A DNA stretch of 64,000 bases, taken from Chryseobacterium mulctrae (lineage in GTDB: Bacteria; Bacteroidota; Bacteroidia; Flavobacteriales; Weeksellaceae). The position numbers were made by a program, and so were the translations under genes. Below the pieces are notes generated by a model. That model was given only the letters and a program-made list of their open reading frames with translations. It made no database searches and was not told where the DNA came from. Each line of letters begins with the position of its first letter. Within the stretch, counting starts at the first letter, position 1. The stretch lies in assembly GCF_006175945.1 (NCBI RefSeq), contig NZ_VAJL01000001.1:806001-870000 (forward strand), read 5' to 3'. Positions 8,851-18,119 of this stretch are shown in pieces.

Positions 8851-9789
8851 ATGATACAAAACATTTCACCTTCGCTCAGAAAATTTATTTTCTTTTTTGC
8901 TTTATTTATTTGCTTACTTCCATTTATAGATGCTCCTTTAGCATTGGTATTAGGATTTTTGGTTTCGTCAATTGTTCCGGATTCGTTTAAAAAATATCAG
9001 GGGAAACTCACTCATTTTCTATTACAATTTTCTGTGGTTGGTTTAGGATTCGGAATGAATATCCACGAAGCAATGAAAGCCGGGAAAGAAGGATTCGTAT
9101 TTACAGTGGCATCCATATTTCTCACATTAAGTGCAGGAATTCTTATCGGAAAGTTTTTGAAAATACGAAAAAATACCTCTACCTTAATTTCTGCAGGTAC
9201 TGCAATTTGTGGCGGAAGTGCAATTGCTGCAATTGCTCCGGTTATAAACGCTGACGAAAATGAAACTTCAGTTTCTTTGGCGACTATTTTTGCACTCAAT
9301 TCTATTGCGTTATTTCTCTTTCCTGTTTTAGGACATCTTTTAAACATGGATCAGCATCAATTTGGACTTTGGTGTGCTGTGGCGATACATGATACGAGTT
9401 CGGTTGTTGGTGCTTCTTCAAAATTTGGGAATGAAGCTCTTAAAATTGCAACGACGGTAAAATTAGAACGCGCATTGTGGATTATTCCTATAAGTTTACT
9501 CTTTGCTTTTATTAATAAAAAGAATGGGACTGGTAAAATAAAAATCCCCTATTTCATTTTTTTGTTTGTATTGGCAATTGTAGCAAGTTCTTATATTCCT
9601 GCTGTGGAAGCTATTTCCGGAAACATCGTTTTTCTTGCTAAAAAAGGTTTAACCCTTACTTTATTTCTTATTGGTTCAAACATGAGCATCACTGCTTTAA
9701 AAGCTGTTGGAATTAAACCTTTAATCCAGGGTGTTTTGCTTTGGGCGCTTATTTCTGTGGGAAGTTTGTTGGTTATTTTGTGGATTTAA
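8851..9789 (+). CDS. YeiH-family (UPF0324) putative sulfate exporter
   Basis: A 312-residue polytopic inner-membrane protein with about ten hydrophobic helices. Family motifs are GLGFGMNIHEAMKAGKEG, GTAICGGSAIAAIAPV near residue 115 and AVAIHDTSSVVGA near 180. Members are annotated as putative sulfate exporters, but the substrate is not settled. Placement after a LysR gene is the usual context. Confidence 0.88.
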   Translation: MIQNISPSLRKFIFFFALFICLLPFIDAPLALVLGFLVSSIVPDSFKKYQGKLTHFLLQFSVVGLGFGMNIHEAMKAGKEGFVFTVASIFLTLSAGILIGKFLKIRKNTSTLISAGTAICGGSAIAAIAPVINADENETSVSLATIFALNSIALFLFPVLGHLLNMDQHQFGLWCAVAIHDTSSVVGASSKFGNEALKIATTVKLERALWIIPISLLFAFINKKNGTGKIKIPYFIFLFVLAIVASSYIPAVEAISGNIVFLAKKGLTLTLFLIGSNMSITALKAVGIKPLIQGVLLWALISVGSLLVILWI

Positions 9790-10153
9790 ATATTTCTTAT
9801 ATGTCTATCATTTTTGATCATAATAAAAATTTTGACGCAAAGAGCGCAAAGATTTCTTTAAACAATTCACTGTTTTTAAGCTCGCAAAGGCGTTTGACTT
9901 CGTCTAATCTTCGATTTCACTTAACTAAGCATACAAAGACTTTTCTAATATGACAAAAAGTGCACAATAATAATTTCTTATTTAAATTTCTTTTAAAGAA
10001 CATTTTAAATTAATTTGATTTATAAAATTTGTTACGCTGATTTTGCTGATTACGCAGATTTATTTTTGCATTTTCAAATCTTTAAAACTTATTGGAGGTC
10101 AAAAATTAATTAAAATTAGTATCTTAATTTTCTCTTAAAATGTTTACGCCAAA
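9790..10153. other. Intergenic region with two short repeat remnants
   Basis: No convincing gene. Bases 9831-9898 contain GACGCAAAGAGCGCAAAGA and GCTCGCAAAGGCG, a pattern seen in a flavobacterial repeat family. Bases 10027-10075 contain ACGCTGATTTTGCTGATTAC and a GCAGATT end that recur in altered form near 27910. An open frame overlapping the end of YeiH (9741-9953) has no coding character. Confidence 0.5.
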
Positions 10154-10501
10154 ATGGAAGAAATTAAAATTTATATAGATTATATTGCCCGAATTATTGA
10201 AGTTATCGGGGTACTTACAATTTTCGCCGGAGCAGTAATCGCTTTAATAAAGTATTTATTTTCTATTCAAAGTACCAATCCCAGATCTTATAAAATACTA
10301 AAGCAAGAATTAGGAAAAGCAATTTTATTAGGTCTTGAGATTCTTGTTGCAGGAGATATTATCGCAACAGTAGTTACTGAACCCACAATTGATCGGCTTT
10401 TAGCTTTAGGATTAATTGTGCTCATCCGTACTTTTCTGAGCATTTCTATTCAGGTTGAAGTAGAGGGTAAATTTCCTTGGCAGAAAAAAGAAGAAATTTA
10501 A
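10154..10501 (+). CDS. DUF1622 membrane protein
   Basis: This 115-residue protein has three hydrophobic stretches (VIGVLTIFAGAVIALIKYLF, AILLGLEILVAGDIIATVV and LLALGLIVLIRTFLSISIQVE), and the middle one carries the GLEILVAGDI motif of DUF1622. The function of the family is unknown. It stands alone and is convergent with the next gene. Confidence 0.85.
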   Translation: MEEIKIYIDYIARIIEVIGVLTIFAGAVIALIKYLFSIQSTNPRSYKILKQELGKAILLGLEILVAGDIIATVVTEPTIDRLLALGLIVLIRTFLSISIQVEVEGKFPWQKKEEI

Positions 10502-10531
10502 ACTGTTTTGTAAAAGAAATAAAAGTATTTT

Positions 10532-10930
10532 CTAAAAGAAAATTCCTGATTGGTAATAAATGAATAGTACAAAAGAAATCACCAACAAAATTACCGAACC
10601 ACTAAAAAAAATAAGTTTAAAAAGACTTTTAAAATAAAAAAGCCCAAGATGATAAAGTGAAAAAAACAGAATAAAAGAAATAGCAAAACCGATAAGAGTA
10701 CAAATTAGTACACTTTGTATATAATTTTCTTCCGGAAAAGGATCTTTAAAAACAATAAAATAAAGAATGGAAGCGATCACAAGAAAGCTTCCACTCCATA
10801 ATTCTGTTGTGTATTTTGATTTTTTTGAAGGCTTTTTAGAGCCTGCAGATTTTGAAGATGAATTTTTAGAAAAATCCAAAGTCAGTAAATCTACAAGCGC
10901 ATCTAAGCCATCAAAAATATTAAAAGGCAT
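10532..10930 (-). CDS. Hypothetical membrane protein downstream of the THUMP methyltransferase
   Basis: The family is not recognised. The 132 residues contain a Ser/Lys-rich N-terminal region (residues 20-40) and three membrane helices (SGSFLVIASILYFIVF, SVLICTLIGFAISFILFFSLY and LIFFSGSVILLVISFVLFIY). It starts four bases after the methyltransferase stop, so the two genes are almost certainly co-transcribed. Confidence 0.75.
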   Translation of the reverse strand: MPFNIFDGLDALVDLLTLDFSKNSSSKSAGSKKPSKKSKYTTELWSGSFLVIASILYFIVFKDPFPEENYIQSVLICTLIGFAISFILFFSLYHLGLFYFKSLFKLIFFSGSVILLVISFVLFIYYQSGIFF

Positions 10931-10934
10931 ATTC

Positions 10935-12104
10935 TTATTCTTCTTTATTCTCTAATTTATGAAGTTTTTTCGTTCCTTCATACATTTCATACTGTAAAAA
11001 TCTGGTTTCCAGTTTTCCGTTGAAAAGTTTTATTTTTCTTGAAGGTCGAAGTCCGATTTTCTTTACCGCTTCCAGGTCTGAAGAAATCAACCAAGCCAAA
11101 GTATTTGGATAATGTGTTTTGAAAGTATCTCCTATTTTCTTGTAAAAATCATCATCATTAATAGAAATTCGCTCATCGTAAGGCGGGTTGAAGACCATCA
11201 ATAACGGGAATAAATCTTTTTTAGAATCAAAGAAATCTTGTCTTCTTACTTCGATTACATCTTCCATTTCTGCAGAAGCTATGTTGGCATCAGCTGCATC
11301 CAGCATTCTTCCGTCGATATCGTATCCTACAATTTTACCTGTAAATTCTTTCACACGATTGATTCTTACTTCTTTTATTTTTGAAAATAAATCGGCATCA
11401 TAGTTTTTCCAGTTTTGGAAACCAAACCTTTTTCTGAAAGTCTGTGCCGGAAGATCCAAAGCAATCATTGCCGCTTCAATTAAAAGCGTTCCTGAACCGC
11501 ACATTGGATCAAGAAAATTTCCTTTTCCGTCCCAACCTGCCAATTGCAGCATTCCGCTTGCCAAAACTTCGTTGATTGGAGCTTCACCCTGCTCTTTTCT
11601 GTAACCTCTTTTAAATAAAGCATCTCCTGAAGAATCTAGTGAAATGGTCACCAATTCTCTGTCGATGTGCAAATGAAATTTGATATCCGGAGATTTTGTT
11701 TCAATACTTGGTCTTTTTCCGTATTTATTTTGGAAATAATCTACGATGGCGTCTTTCATTTTAAAAGTCATAAACTGAGAATGACTGAATCTTTCTGAGT
11801 TTACGGTAGAATCGATGGCAAAAGTCTGATTGACATCCATAAATTCGTCCCATTCAAATTTGAAAAGTTTATCGTAATATTTGCTTTCGTTATAAGCCTT
11901 AAACTCGTCAATCGGCACCAAAACTTTTAATGCAGTTCTTGCTGCGTAATTGACTTTATATAAAAAACCTAAATCACCTTCACAGTTTACTGCGCGGTTT
12001 TTAAGTTCTACATTTCTTCCCCCTAGTTTTTTAACTTCCTCAGCAAGAATAGGTTCTAATCCGAAGAATGTTTTTATCTGAATTTTTAGATTTTCTGTAT
12101 CCAT
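10935..12104 (-). CDS. THUMP-domain 23S rRNA guanine-N2 methyltransferase (RlmL/COG0116 type)
   Basis: The 389-residue protein has an N-terminal ferredoxin-like and THUMP RNA-binding region (residues 1-150) and a Rossmann methyltransferase domain. Motif I is DPMCGSGTLLIEA near residue 200, and the N2-guanine signature NPPYDERI is near residue 310. It likely methylates a guanine of 23S rRNA in the cytoplasm. The E. coli RlmL has a second methyltransferase domain (RlmK) that is absent here. A leaderless-type promoter lies immediately upstream. Confidence 0.9.
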   Translation of the reverse strand: MDTENLKIQIKTFFGLEPILAEEVKKLGGRNVELKNRAVNCEGDLGFLYKVNYAARTALKVLVPIDEFKAYNESKYYDKLFKFEWDEFMDVNQTFAIDSTVNSERFSHSQFMTFKMKDAIVDYFQNKYGKRPSIETKSPDIKFHLHIDRELVTISLDSSGDALFKRGYRKEQGEAPINEVLASGMLQLAGWDGKGNFLDPMCGSGTLLIEAAMIALDLPAQTFRKRFGFQNWKNYDADLFSKIKEVRINRVKEFTGKIVGYDIDGRMLDAADANIASAEMEDVIEVRRQDFFDSKKDLFPLLMVFNPPYDERISINDDDFYKKIGDTFKTHYPNTLAWLISSDLEAVKKIGLRPSRKIKLFNGKLETRFLQYEMYEGTKKLHKLENKEE

Positions 12105-12108
12105 TTTG

Positions 12109-12116
12109 CAAAAATA
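12109..12116 (-). promoter_or_regulatory. -7 element TATTTTTG, leaderless start
   Basis: On the minus strand TATTTTTG is followed by CAAA and then the ATG of the rRNA methyltransferase at 12104. The four-base gap leaves no room for a ribosome binding site. Confidence 0.65.
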
Positions 12117-12214
12117 GTCATTTTAGTTGTTGGTTGTCAGTTTATAGTTGATAGAAATCGCTCTATCTTATAAAAACCATCAACCAACAACGATGTACCA
12201 TCAATCAAAAACAC

Positions 12215-12222
12215 TATTTTTG
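12215..12222 (+). promoter_or_regulatory. -7 element TATTTTTG, leaderless start
   Basis: TATTTTTG, then CATC, then the ATG at 12227. It is the divergent counterpart of the element at 12109 and has the same four-base gap. Between the two lies a low-complexity tract (12121-12190) rich in GTTGGTTG and its complement. Confidence 0.65.
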
Positions 12223-12226
12223 CATC

Positions 12227-12952
12227 ATGGAATGGTTTGAATCTTGGTTTGATACCCCTTATTATCACTTATTATACAGCAACAGAGATTACACAGAAGC
12301 TGAAAATTTTATCACTAAGCTTACTTCAGAGTTAGAGCTTTCTCAATCGGCAAAAATCATTGATCTTGCTTGTGGAAAGGGAAGACACTCGGTTTTTCTT
12401 AATAAATTGGGTTACGATGTATTGGGATTAGATCTTTCCCGCCAAAGTATTGAACATAATAAAAAGTTTGAAAACCAAACGTTGATTTTTGATGTTCACG
12501 ATATGCGAAATCCTATTGATTACGATCCTGTAGATGCGGTTTTTAATCTTTTTACAAGCTTCGGATATTTTGATAATGAAGAAGATGATAAAAAAGTTTT
12601 TCAATCGGTTTGCAATGCTTTGAAAAAAGATGGCTATTTTGTTTTGGATTATCTGAATGAAGAGTTCGTTAGAAATTCTTTAGTTCCGGAAACCGTTATC
12701 AGCAGAGAAGGAATTGATTTTAAAATTTCTAAAAAAATCGAAGACAGGCATATTATTAAAAATATAAGATTTGAAGCAGACGGAAAATCTCATCATTTTT
12801 TCGAAAAAGTAAAGCTTCATACTTTGGAAACCATTAAAAACTATGCTGAAGAAAGCGGTTTTGAAAGAGTTAAAATCTGGGGAGATTATCAATTGAATGA
12901 TTTCAATAAAGATGTTTCGCCACGTTGTATCAATTTATTTAAGAAAAAATAA
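12227..12952 (+). CDS. Class I SAM-dependent methyltransferase
   Basis: A 241-residue single-domain methyltransferase. Motif I is IIDLACGKGRHSVFLNKLG (around residue 45) with the acidic end of strand two in VLGLDLS. AVFNLFTSFGYFDNEEDD is typical of the small-molecule type (Methyltransf_25/11). The substrate is unknown. Its stop TAA overlaps by one base the ATG of the ZIP transporter, so the two are translationally coupled. Confidence 0.87.
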   Translation: MEWFESWFDTPYYHLLYSNRDYTEAENFITKLTSELELSQSAKIIDLACGKGRHSVFLNKLGYDVLGLDLSRQSIEHNKKFENQTLIFDVHDMRNPIDYDPVDAVFNLFTSFGYFDNEEDDKKVFQSVCNALKKDGYFVLDYLNEEFVRNSLVPETVISREGIDFKISKKIEDRHIIKNIRFEADGKSHHFFEKVKLHTLETIKNYAEESGFERVKIWGDYQLNDFNKDVSPRCINLFKKK

Positions 12953-13668
12953 TGATTTTCATTCTTCTTATTTTAAGTGTTGTTGCCGGAGTTTTACTCG
13001 GTAAATATTTTGGACAAAAAGAAAAATTTTCCAAAAATCTATTGATCTTAAGTGCCGGATTTTTAATTACCATTTGTTTAAATGAAGTTTTCCCGCAGGT
13101 TTATACTTCAGACATTGGTAATCTTGGGATTTTCGTTATTGGCGGAGTTTTGCTGCAGATGATTCTTGAAGCTTTGACGAAGGGTTTCGAGCATGGGCAT
13201 TTTCATCATCATGGAGAAAGCAATATTCTTCCGATGGCATTAATGGTCGGACTTTTTATTCATGCTTTTATTGAAGGAATTCCTTTGGCGAATGAAACGA
13301 ACCCGTTTTCACCTTATCTGTTGGGAATTTTGTTTCATAACTTGCCTATTTCTTTTATTTTGGGAGCATTTTTATTTAACAGAACAAATTCAAAAATATC
13401 TTATCCTTCAATATTAATTGTTGCGTTATTTGCTTTAGCATCACCGTTTGGAATGCTTTTAGGAAACTATTTTAATCCAGATTGGCAACCTTATTTTTTA
13501 GCTATTGTAGGTGGAATCTTCCTGCATATCTCTTCTGTTATTATATTTGAAAGTAATAAAAACCACAATATTGATTGGTCTAAAATAGGATTGGTTATTT
13601 TGGGAGTTTCATTAGCTTTAATGATGCATTTATTTCATGATCATTCGCATGTAGGACATCATCATTAA
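12952..13668 (+). CDS. ZIP-family metal transporter
   Basis: A 238-residue membrane protein of the ZIP family. The metal-binding helices carry HAFIEGIPLA (near residue 105) and FHNLPISFILGAFL (near 130). A His-rich loop (EHGHFHHHGE, near residue 82) and a His-rich C-terminus (HDHSHVGHHH) should bind Zn or a similar ion. It moves divalent metals toward the cytoplasm. It forms an operon with the upstream methyltransferase. Confidence 0.88.
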   Translation: MIFILLILSVVAGVLLGKYFGQKEKFSKNLLILSAGFLITICLNEVFPQVYTSDIGNLGIFVIGGVLLQMILEALTKGFEHGHFHHHGESNILPMALMVGLFIHAFIEGIPLANETNPFSPYLLGILFHNLPISFILGAFLFNRTNSKISYPSILIVALFALASPFGMLLGNYFNPDWQPYFLAIVGGIFLHISSVIIFESNKNHNIDWSKIGLVILGVSLALMMHLFHDHSHVGHHH

Positions 13669-13672
13669 ATTT

Positions 13673-13740
13673 AAATTTTGCCACGAATGCACGAATATTT
13701 CTTGAGCATATTAATAATTTATGCATTCGTGGCAAAATTT
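13673..13740. repeat. Perfect 19-base inverted repeat
   Basis: AAATTTTGCCACGAATGCA at 13673-13691 is matched exactly by its complement at 13722-13740, with 30 bases between. It starts four bases after the ZIP stop. There is no T-tail beyond AATTT, so it looks like a mobile palindrome rather than a plain terminator. Confidence 0.75.
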
Positions 13741-13786
13741 CCAAAGCTGATTAATTTGAAGTACAATAAAAAATATAGAAAAAAGT

Positions 13787-13822
13787 AAAAAGGCTTCGAG
13801 AAATTTTCCCGAAGCCTTTTTT
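13787..13822 (-). terminator. Terminator of the porin operon
   Basis: AAAAAGGCTTCG pairs with CGAAGCCTTTTTT around an 11-base loop. It has T-tracts in both directions and can serve the minus-strand porin and any plus-strand read-through. Confidence 0.85.
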
Positions 13823-13841
13823 ATATTTTAGAAATAGTATT

Positions 13842-15269
13842 TTAGAATTTCCAACCAACAGTTAGGAAGAAATTATTTCTGATATTCTTAACATCTGAAA
13901 CTACTGAATTTGGCGTAGCTACATCAAAATCGCCTGAATAATATCCTGTTCCGAAGCTTTCGTTTCCGCTTAAGAAAGGATTTTTATATTTAGAACTGAT
14001 GTTTTGATATGCTGCATCAACATAGAATTTACCGAAATCATATCCGATACCTGCACCAATTGTGTTTCTTGCTCCTAAAATCAAATCGCTGTAATTAGTA
14101 TCTCCAGCTTGACCATTATTAGAATAAGCACTTATCGTCATTGCGTCAAACGGGCTTGAAGCGTAAGAATAACCACCTCTCAATCTGAAAGCTTTGATTC
14201 TATATTCTGCACCAACTCTTACTTCTGATAAATTTTTGTATGAATCGCTAAAGAAAGAATTCAATTCAGTTTCTGCAGCACCCTGAACTTTATATTTAGG
14301 TTTCGTTAATCCCAAAGTATAATCTACGTTAATTGCAAAATTCTTTGTAGGAACAAAAGCACCACTTAAAGTAGCTTTCATAGGTGATCTGAAAGATCTG
14401 TCTTCAGTAAAATCATCATAATAAATTAATCCGTCAGATCCTGTATAATAATCTGAGTAGATTCTATCTATATTCCACCATGTTGGAGTTTCAATTGAAG
14501 CTCCCAATCTAAACTGATTAGTAATCTTACCAATTACCCCTAAAGTCGCAGAAAAACCGTTTGATTTTTCAGAAAAAGGAGTGTATTGTTTATCAAATGA
14601 ATAGATTGTATTGTCTAAATCTAACCCAAAATTGGCACTGTCATATTGCTCTAAATCTGCATAATGCATATTAATACTTGCACCAAGATATAAAGAGTTG
14701 TTGTAATTGGCACCTACCCCAAGATTAAATTTAGTTTGAGTTCCGTATCTGTTATAAGCATGCCCCAAATAAGCAAGATTACCTACCACTGCATTTCCTG
14801 AACCGTCAACAAGATTTTTGGGAATCGAAATATTGGTATTTCCCCCAGTTTCTACATAGTTTTCAAGTGACTGTGTAGAAATACTTGCTCCCAAATTAAT
14901 AAACTTCCAAGGAGTTTCTGTCATCAACTGAAAAGCTGCAACACCACTTGCATTTCCAAGATTTCCTTTAGTAATATTATAATTAACTGAAGATCCTGCT
15001 AAAGTGCTTGTATTTTTATTACCTGTAACGGATAAAGTTGCGGAAAAATCACCTGCAATTGCAACACCCAAACCTGCCGGGTTGGTAAGAAGCGATGTAG
15101 CATCACCTCCCAAAGCTCCGTTAGACCCTACCATTGCATTAAACTTTGATGATCCAACCATTGGTGTGTTTGAATAAACATCAATTGAATTTCTTATCGT
15201 TGATATATCCTGAGCCTGCAAATAGAATGCTGCAGTCACACCTATTAATACTAGAGATTTTTTTAACAT
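13842..15269 (-). CDS. FadL/OmpP1-like outer membrane beta-barrel protein
   Basis: The 475-residue protein has a signal peptide (KKSLVLIGVTAAFYLQAQ) and then NSIDVYSNTPMVGSSKFNAM and GALGGDATSLLTNPAGLG, the N-terminal plug-like pattern of FadL/OmpP1 proteins. Alternating aromatic beta strands follow, and it ends in FFLTVGWKF, a barrel-type C-terminus. It probably passes hydrophobic compounds across the outer membrane. It lies 30 bases after the lipoprotein at 15300-16370 and should be in its operon. Confidence 0.85.
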   Translation of the reverse strand: MLKKSLVLIGVTAAFYLQAQDISTIRNSIDVYSNTPMVGSSKFNAMVGSNGALGGDATSLLTNPAGLGVAIAGDFSATLSVTGNKNTSTLAGSSVNYNITKGNLGNASGVAAFQLMTETPWKFINLGASISTQSLENYVETGGNTNISIPKNLVDGSGNAVVGNLAYLGHAYNRYGTQTKFNLGVGANYNNSLYLGASINMHYADLEQYDSANFGLDLDNTIYSFDKQYTPFSEKSNGFSATLGVIGKITNQFRLGASIETPTWWNIDRIYSDYYTGSDGLIYYDDFTEDRSFRSPMKATLSGAFVPTKNFAINVDYTLGLTKPKYKVQGAAETELNSFFSDSYKNLSEVRVGAEYRIKAFRLRGGYSYASSPFDAMTISAYSNNGQAGDTNYSDLILGARNTIGAGIGYDFGKFYVDAAYQNISSKYKNPFLSGNESFGTGYYSGDFDVATPNSVVSDVKNIRNNFFLTVGWKF

Positions 15270-15299
15270 TATTTTTTTTAATAGTTATTAAGTTGAATA

Positions 15300-16370
15300 T
15301 TATCTACCACCTGATCTGAAACCGCCGCCTCCGCCGGATCTCATACCTCCTCCGCCTCCGGAAGAACCACCTCTGAAACCGCCACTGCTACTTCCAGAAT
15401 TAAAACCTCCTGATCTGAAACCTCCATTATCACTCGGTCTTGTACTTTCATTTCTATATCTTGGCTGAGATTGTTGCTGATTGTAGTTATAGTTTGGTCT
15501 TGTAGATCTTACACCGTTATTCATATTAGGTCTCATGCCATTATTAGGATTACGATAACCTCCGTTGTTAGTTCTATACCCTCCATTATTCATATTGGTA
15601 GGCTGTCTGTAAGAACCAGCTCTCATACTTGAATTATTATTTCTGAAACCAGCTCCGTTATTATAAGCGCTTTTTAAAGCAGAATTATTCGTTCTGTAAG
15701 CTCCAGGTCCAGAAGTGCCAAATCTACCGTTTGCTCCACTTCTTGCATAAGGAATTCTGTTATAGTAACCACCCCATCCCCAATAAGGATTTCCGTAGTA
15801 ACCACCCCAGTAAGGATTATATCCCCAATAATTATTCCAACCATAGTTCCAGCCCATTCCCCAATAAGGATTGTAGCCTCCCCATCCCCAAGAGTTACCC
15901 CAGCCAAAAGACATTCCCATGCCCCAACCAGATCCCCAATAAGAACCGAAGCCTCCGCCCCAACCCCAAGGTGAACCCCAACCCATCATTCCCCACGAAT
16001 TGTCGTAGTAGTTGGTTTCGTTTCCTGCAAAATTACCCCAGTCAGAATCGGTAGCATTACTATTCCAATTGGAGTTATTCCAGTTGCTGTAACGATTATC
16101 TTGTTGAGCAGCATTTATTTGAGCGTTTTGAACCAGATTAGAGTCATCCTGATAATAATCATAATATTCTCCTACTCTGTTTCCTTCATTACCATTGATG
16201 ATGACACCTTCCGGCAACGTATCTTTATTTGGGTCATAATACACCCCATCAGTCTCGCTATATCCACCCATCTGTGCACCACAAGACATTAACAACAATC
16301 CACTTGCAACGGCTAAAATACCTTTCGATTTTAGCATTCCAAGTAAATTTTTATGTATATTTCTTTTCAT
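15300..16370 (-). CDS. Gly/Trp/Tyr/Asn-rich lipoprotein
   Basis: The family name is not known to me. The 356-residue protein has a lipoprotein signal (GILAVASGLLLMSCGAQ, lipobox Cys30). Residues 95-200 are repeats of the type WGxGxGxYW rich in Gly, Trp and Tyr. Residues 205-310 are Asn/Arg-rich (NNGGYRTNNGGYRNPNN), and the tail is Gly/Ser/Arg-rich. It is likely a disordered or sticky surface lipoprotein. It is the first gene of an operon with the FadL-like porin, so a role in the outer membrane is plausible. Long antisense frames here are a by-product of the repeats. Confidence 0.8.
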   Translation of the reverse strand: MKRNIHKNLLGMLKSKGILAVASGLLLMSCGAQMGGYSETDGVYYDPNKDTLPEGVIINGNEGNRVGEYYDYYQDDSNLVQNAQINAAQQDNRYSNWNNSNWNSNATDSDWGNFAGNETNYYDNSWGMMGWGSPWGWGGGFGSYWGSGWGMGMSFGWGNSWGWGGYNPYWGMGWNYGWNNYWGYNPYWGGYYGNPYWGWGGYYNRIPYARSGANGRFGTSGPGAYRTNNSALKSAYNNGAGFRNNNSSMRAGSYRQPTNMNNGGYRTNNGGYRNPNNGMRPNMNNGVRSTRPNYNYNQQQSQPRYRNESTRPSDNGGFRSGGFNSGSSSGGFRGGSSGGGGGMRSGGGGGFRSGGR

Positions 16371-16516
16371 GATAATGTAAAAATTTTTAATTTAAATTAT
16401 ATTTGCATTCTGTACCAAAAATATACCAACTTATTGGTAACAAAAATCTATCAAAAATAGATCTTTATTTTTAGATTACATAATTTTAGAAAAGTTAAAA
16501 TATTAAAAAAAAATTA

Positions 16517-17992
16517 ATGGCAAAATTAACTTCAAGAAGCGAAGATTACAGCAAATGGTATAATGAATTGGTTGTGAAAGCTGATTTGGCTGAAAACTCA
16601 GGCGTGAGAGGCTCTATGGTTATAAAACCATACGGATATGCAATCTGGGAAAAAATGCGTGATGAGATGGACAAAAAGTTCAAAGAAACAGGTCACGTTA
16701 ATGCTTACTTCCCGCTTTTTGTGCCCAAAAGCTTGTTTGAAGCTGAAGAAAAAAACGCTGAAGGTTTTGCTAAAGAATGTGCTGTAGTAACGCATTACAG
16801 ACTAAAAAACGATCCAGATAATCCAGGGAAATTAATTGTTGACCCGGAAGCTAAATTAGAAGAAGAGCTTATCGTAAGACCAACTTCTGAAGCAATCATT
16901 TGGAATACTTATAAAGGCTGGATTCAGTCATACAGAGATTTACCAATTCTTATCAACCAATGGGCAAATGTTGTGCGTTGGGAAATGAGAACCCGTCTAT
17001 TCTTAAGAACTTCAGAGTTTTTGTGGCAGGAAGGCCACACCGCTCATGCTACCAAAGACGAAGCGGTAGAAGAAGCAGAAAAAATGAACAAAGTATATGC
17101 AGATTTTGCAGAAAACTTTATGGCAATGCCTGTTGTACAAGGTTTAAAAACACCTTCAGAGAGATTTGCTGGTGCCGATGAAACGTATTGTATTGAAGCA
17201 TTAATGCAGGATGGAAAAGCGCTTCAGGCAGGAACTTCTCACTTCCTTGGACAGAATTTTGCAAAAGCATTCGACGTAAAATTCACTAACAAAGAAGGAA
17301 AAATAGAACACGCTTGGGCAACTTCTTGGGGAACTTCTACCCGTTTAATGGGTGCTTTAATTATGACACACTCTGATGATCTTGGATTAGTACTTCCTCC
17401 GACTTTAGCACCGATCCAAGTGGTAATTGTTCCTATCTTTAAAGGAGAAGAGCAACTAAATCAGATTAGTGAGGTAGCTTTAGAAATTCAAAATAAATTA
17501 AAACTGAAAGGTATCTCAGTTAAATTTGATAATGATACTCAAAACAAACCAGGCTGGAAATTTGCAGAATACGAATTGAAAGGTGTTCCGTTGAGAATTG
17601 CAATGGGGCCTAGAGATTTAGAAAACAAATCTGTAGAAATCGCAAGAAGAGATAATCTTACGAAAGAAACGCGTCCATTGGAAGGTTTAGATTCTTATAT
17701 CGAAGATTTATTGAAAACCATTCAGCAGGATATGTATACTAAAGCTTATGAGTTTAGAAAAAACAATTTCACAAAAGTAGATTCTTATGATGAGTTTAAA
17801 AAAGTTTTAGAAGAAAAGCCAGGATTCATCTACGCACATTGGGACGGAACTGTTGAAGAAGAAGAGCAGATTAAAGAAGAAACCAAAGCAACCATTAGAT
17901 GTATTCCTTTAGATGATGATATTGAAGAAGGTGTTTCTCTGATCTCTGGGAAACCATCAAAAAGAAGAGTTTTATTTGCGAAAGCTTACTAA
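16517..17992 (+). CDS. proS: Prolyl-tRNA synthetase (archaeal/eukaryotic type)
   Basis: A 491-residue class II synthetase that charges tRNA-Pro. Motif 2 is seen in [20 protein letters not shown] near residue 160, RPTSEAIIW lies near residue 120, and motif 3 is in [11 protein letters not shown] near residue 275. An anticodon-binding domain and a C-terminal domain ending in Tyr (LFAKAY) follow, as in the archaeal type. There is no bacterial editing insert. Single gene with its own terminator. Confidence 0.97.
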   Translation: MAKLTSRSEDYSKWYNELVVKADLAENSGVRGSMVIKPYGYAIWEKMRDEMDKKFKETGHVNAYFPLFVPKSLFEAEEKNAEGFAKECAVVTHYRLKNDPDNPGKLIVDPEAKLEEELIVRPTSEAIIWNTYKGWIQSYRDLPILINQWANVVRWEMRTRLFLRTSEFLWQEGHTAHATKDEAVEEAEKMNKVYADFAENFMAMPVVQGLKTPSERFAGADETYCIEALMQDGKALQAGTSHFLGQNFAKAFDVKFTNKEGKIEHAWATSWGTSTRLMGALIMTHSDDLGLVLPPTLAPIQVVIVPIFKGEEQLNQISEVALEIQNKLKLKGISVKFDNDTQNKPGWKFAEYELKGVPLRIAMGPRDLENKSVEIARRDNLTKETRPLEGLDSYIEDLLKTIQQDMYTKAYEFRKNNFTKVDSYDEFKKVLEEKPGFIYAHWDGTVEEEEQIKEETKATIRCIPLDDDIEEGVSLISGKPSKRRVLFAKAY

Positions 17993-18013
17993 AAAATTAA
18001 CATAATAATTATT

Positions 18014-18054
18014 AAATCTGCAAAAATTTTAAGAATTTTTGCAGATTTTTTTTT
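18014..18054 (+). terminator. Terminator of proS
   Basis: AAATCTGCAAAAATT pairs with AATTTTTGCAGATTT and runs into nine T. It lies 22 bases after the proS stop. Confidence 0.9.
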
Positions 18055-18119
18055 AAAACCTATGATTTGGATAGATTTTTGATTAAATTTATCTCACATT
18101 AACTTCAAAATAAATTAAT

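Noticed and set aside
15731..16292. Plus-strand open frames opposite the Gly/Trp-rich lipoprotein
   Set aside because: They are Asn/Pro/Ser-rich mirror images of the repeats and have no start signal or family.
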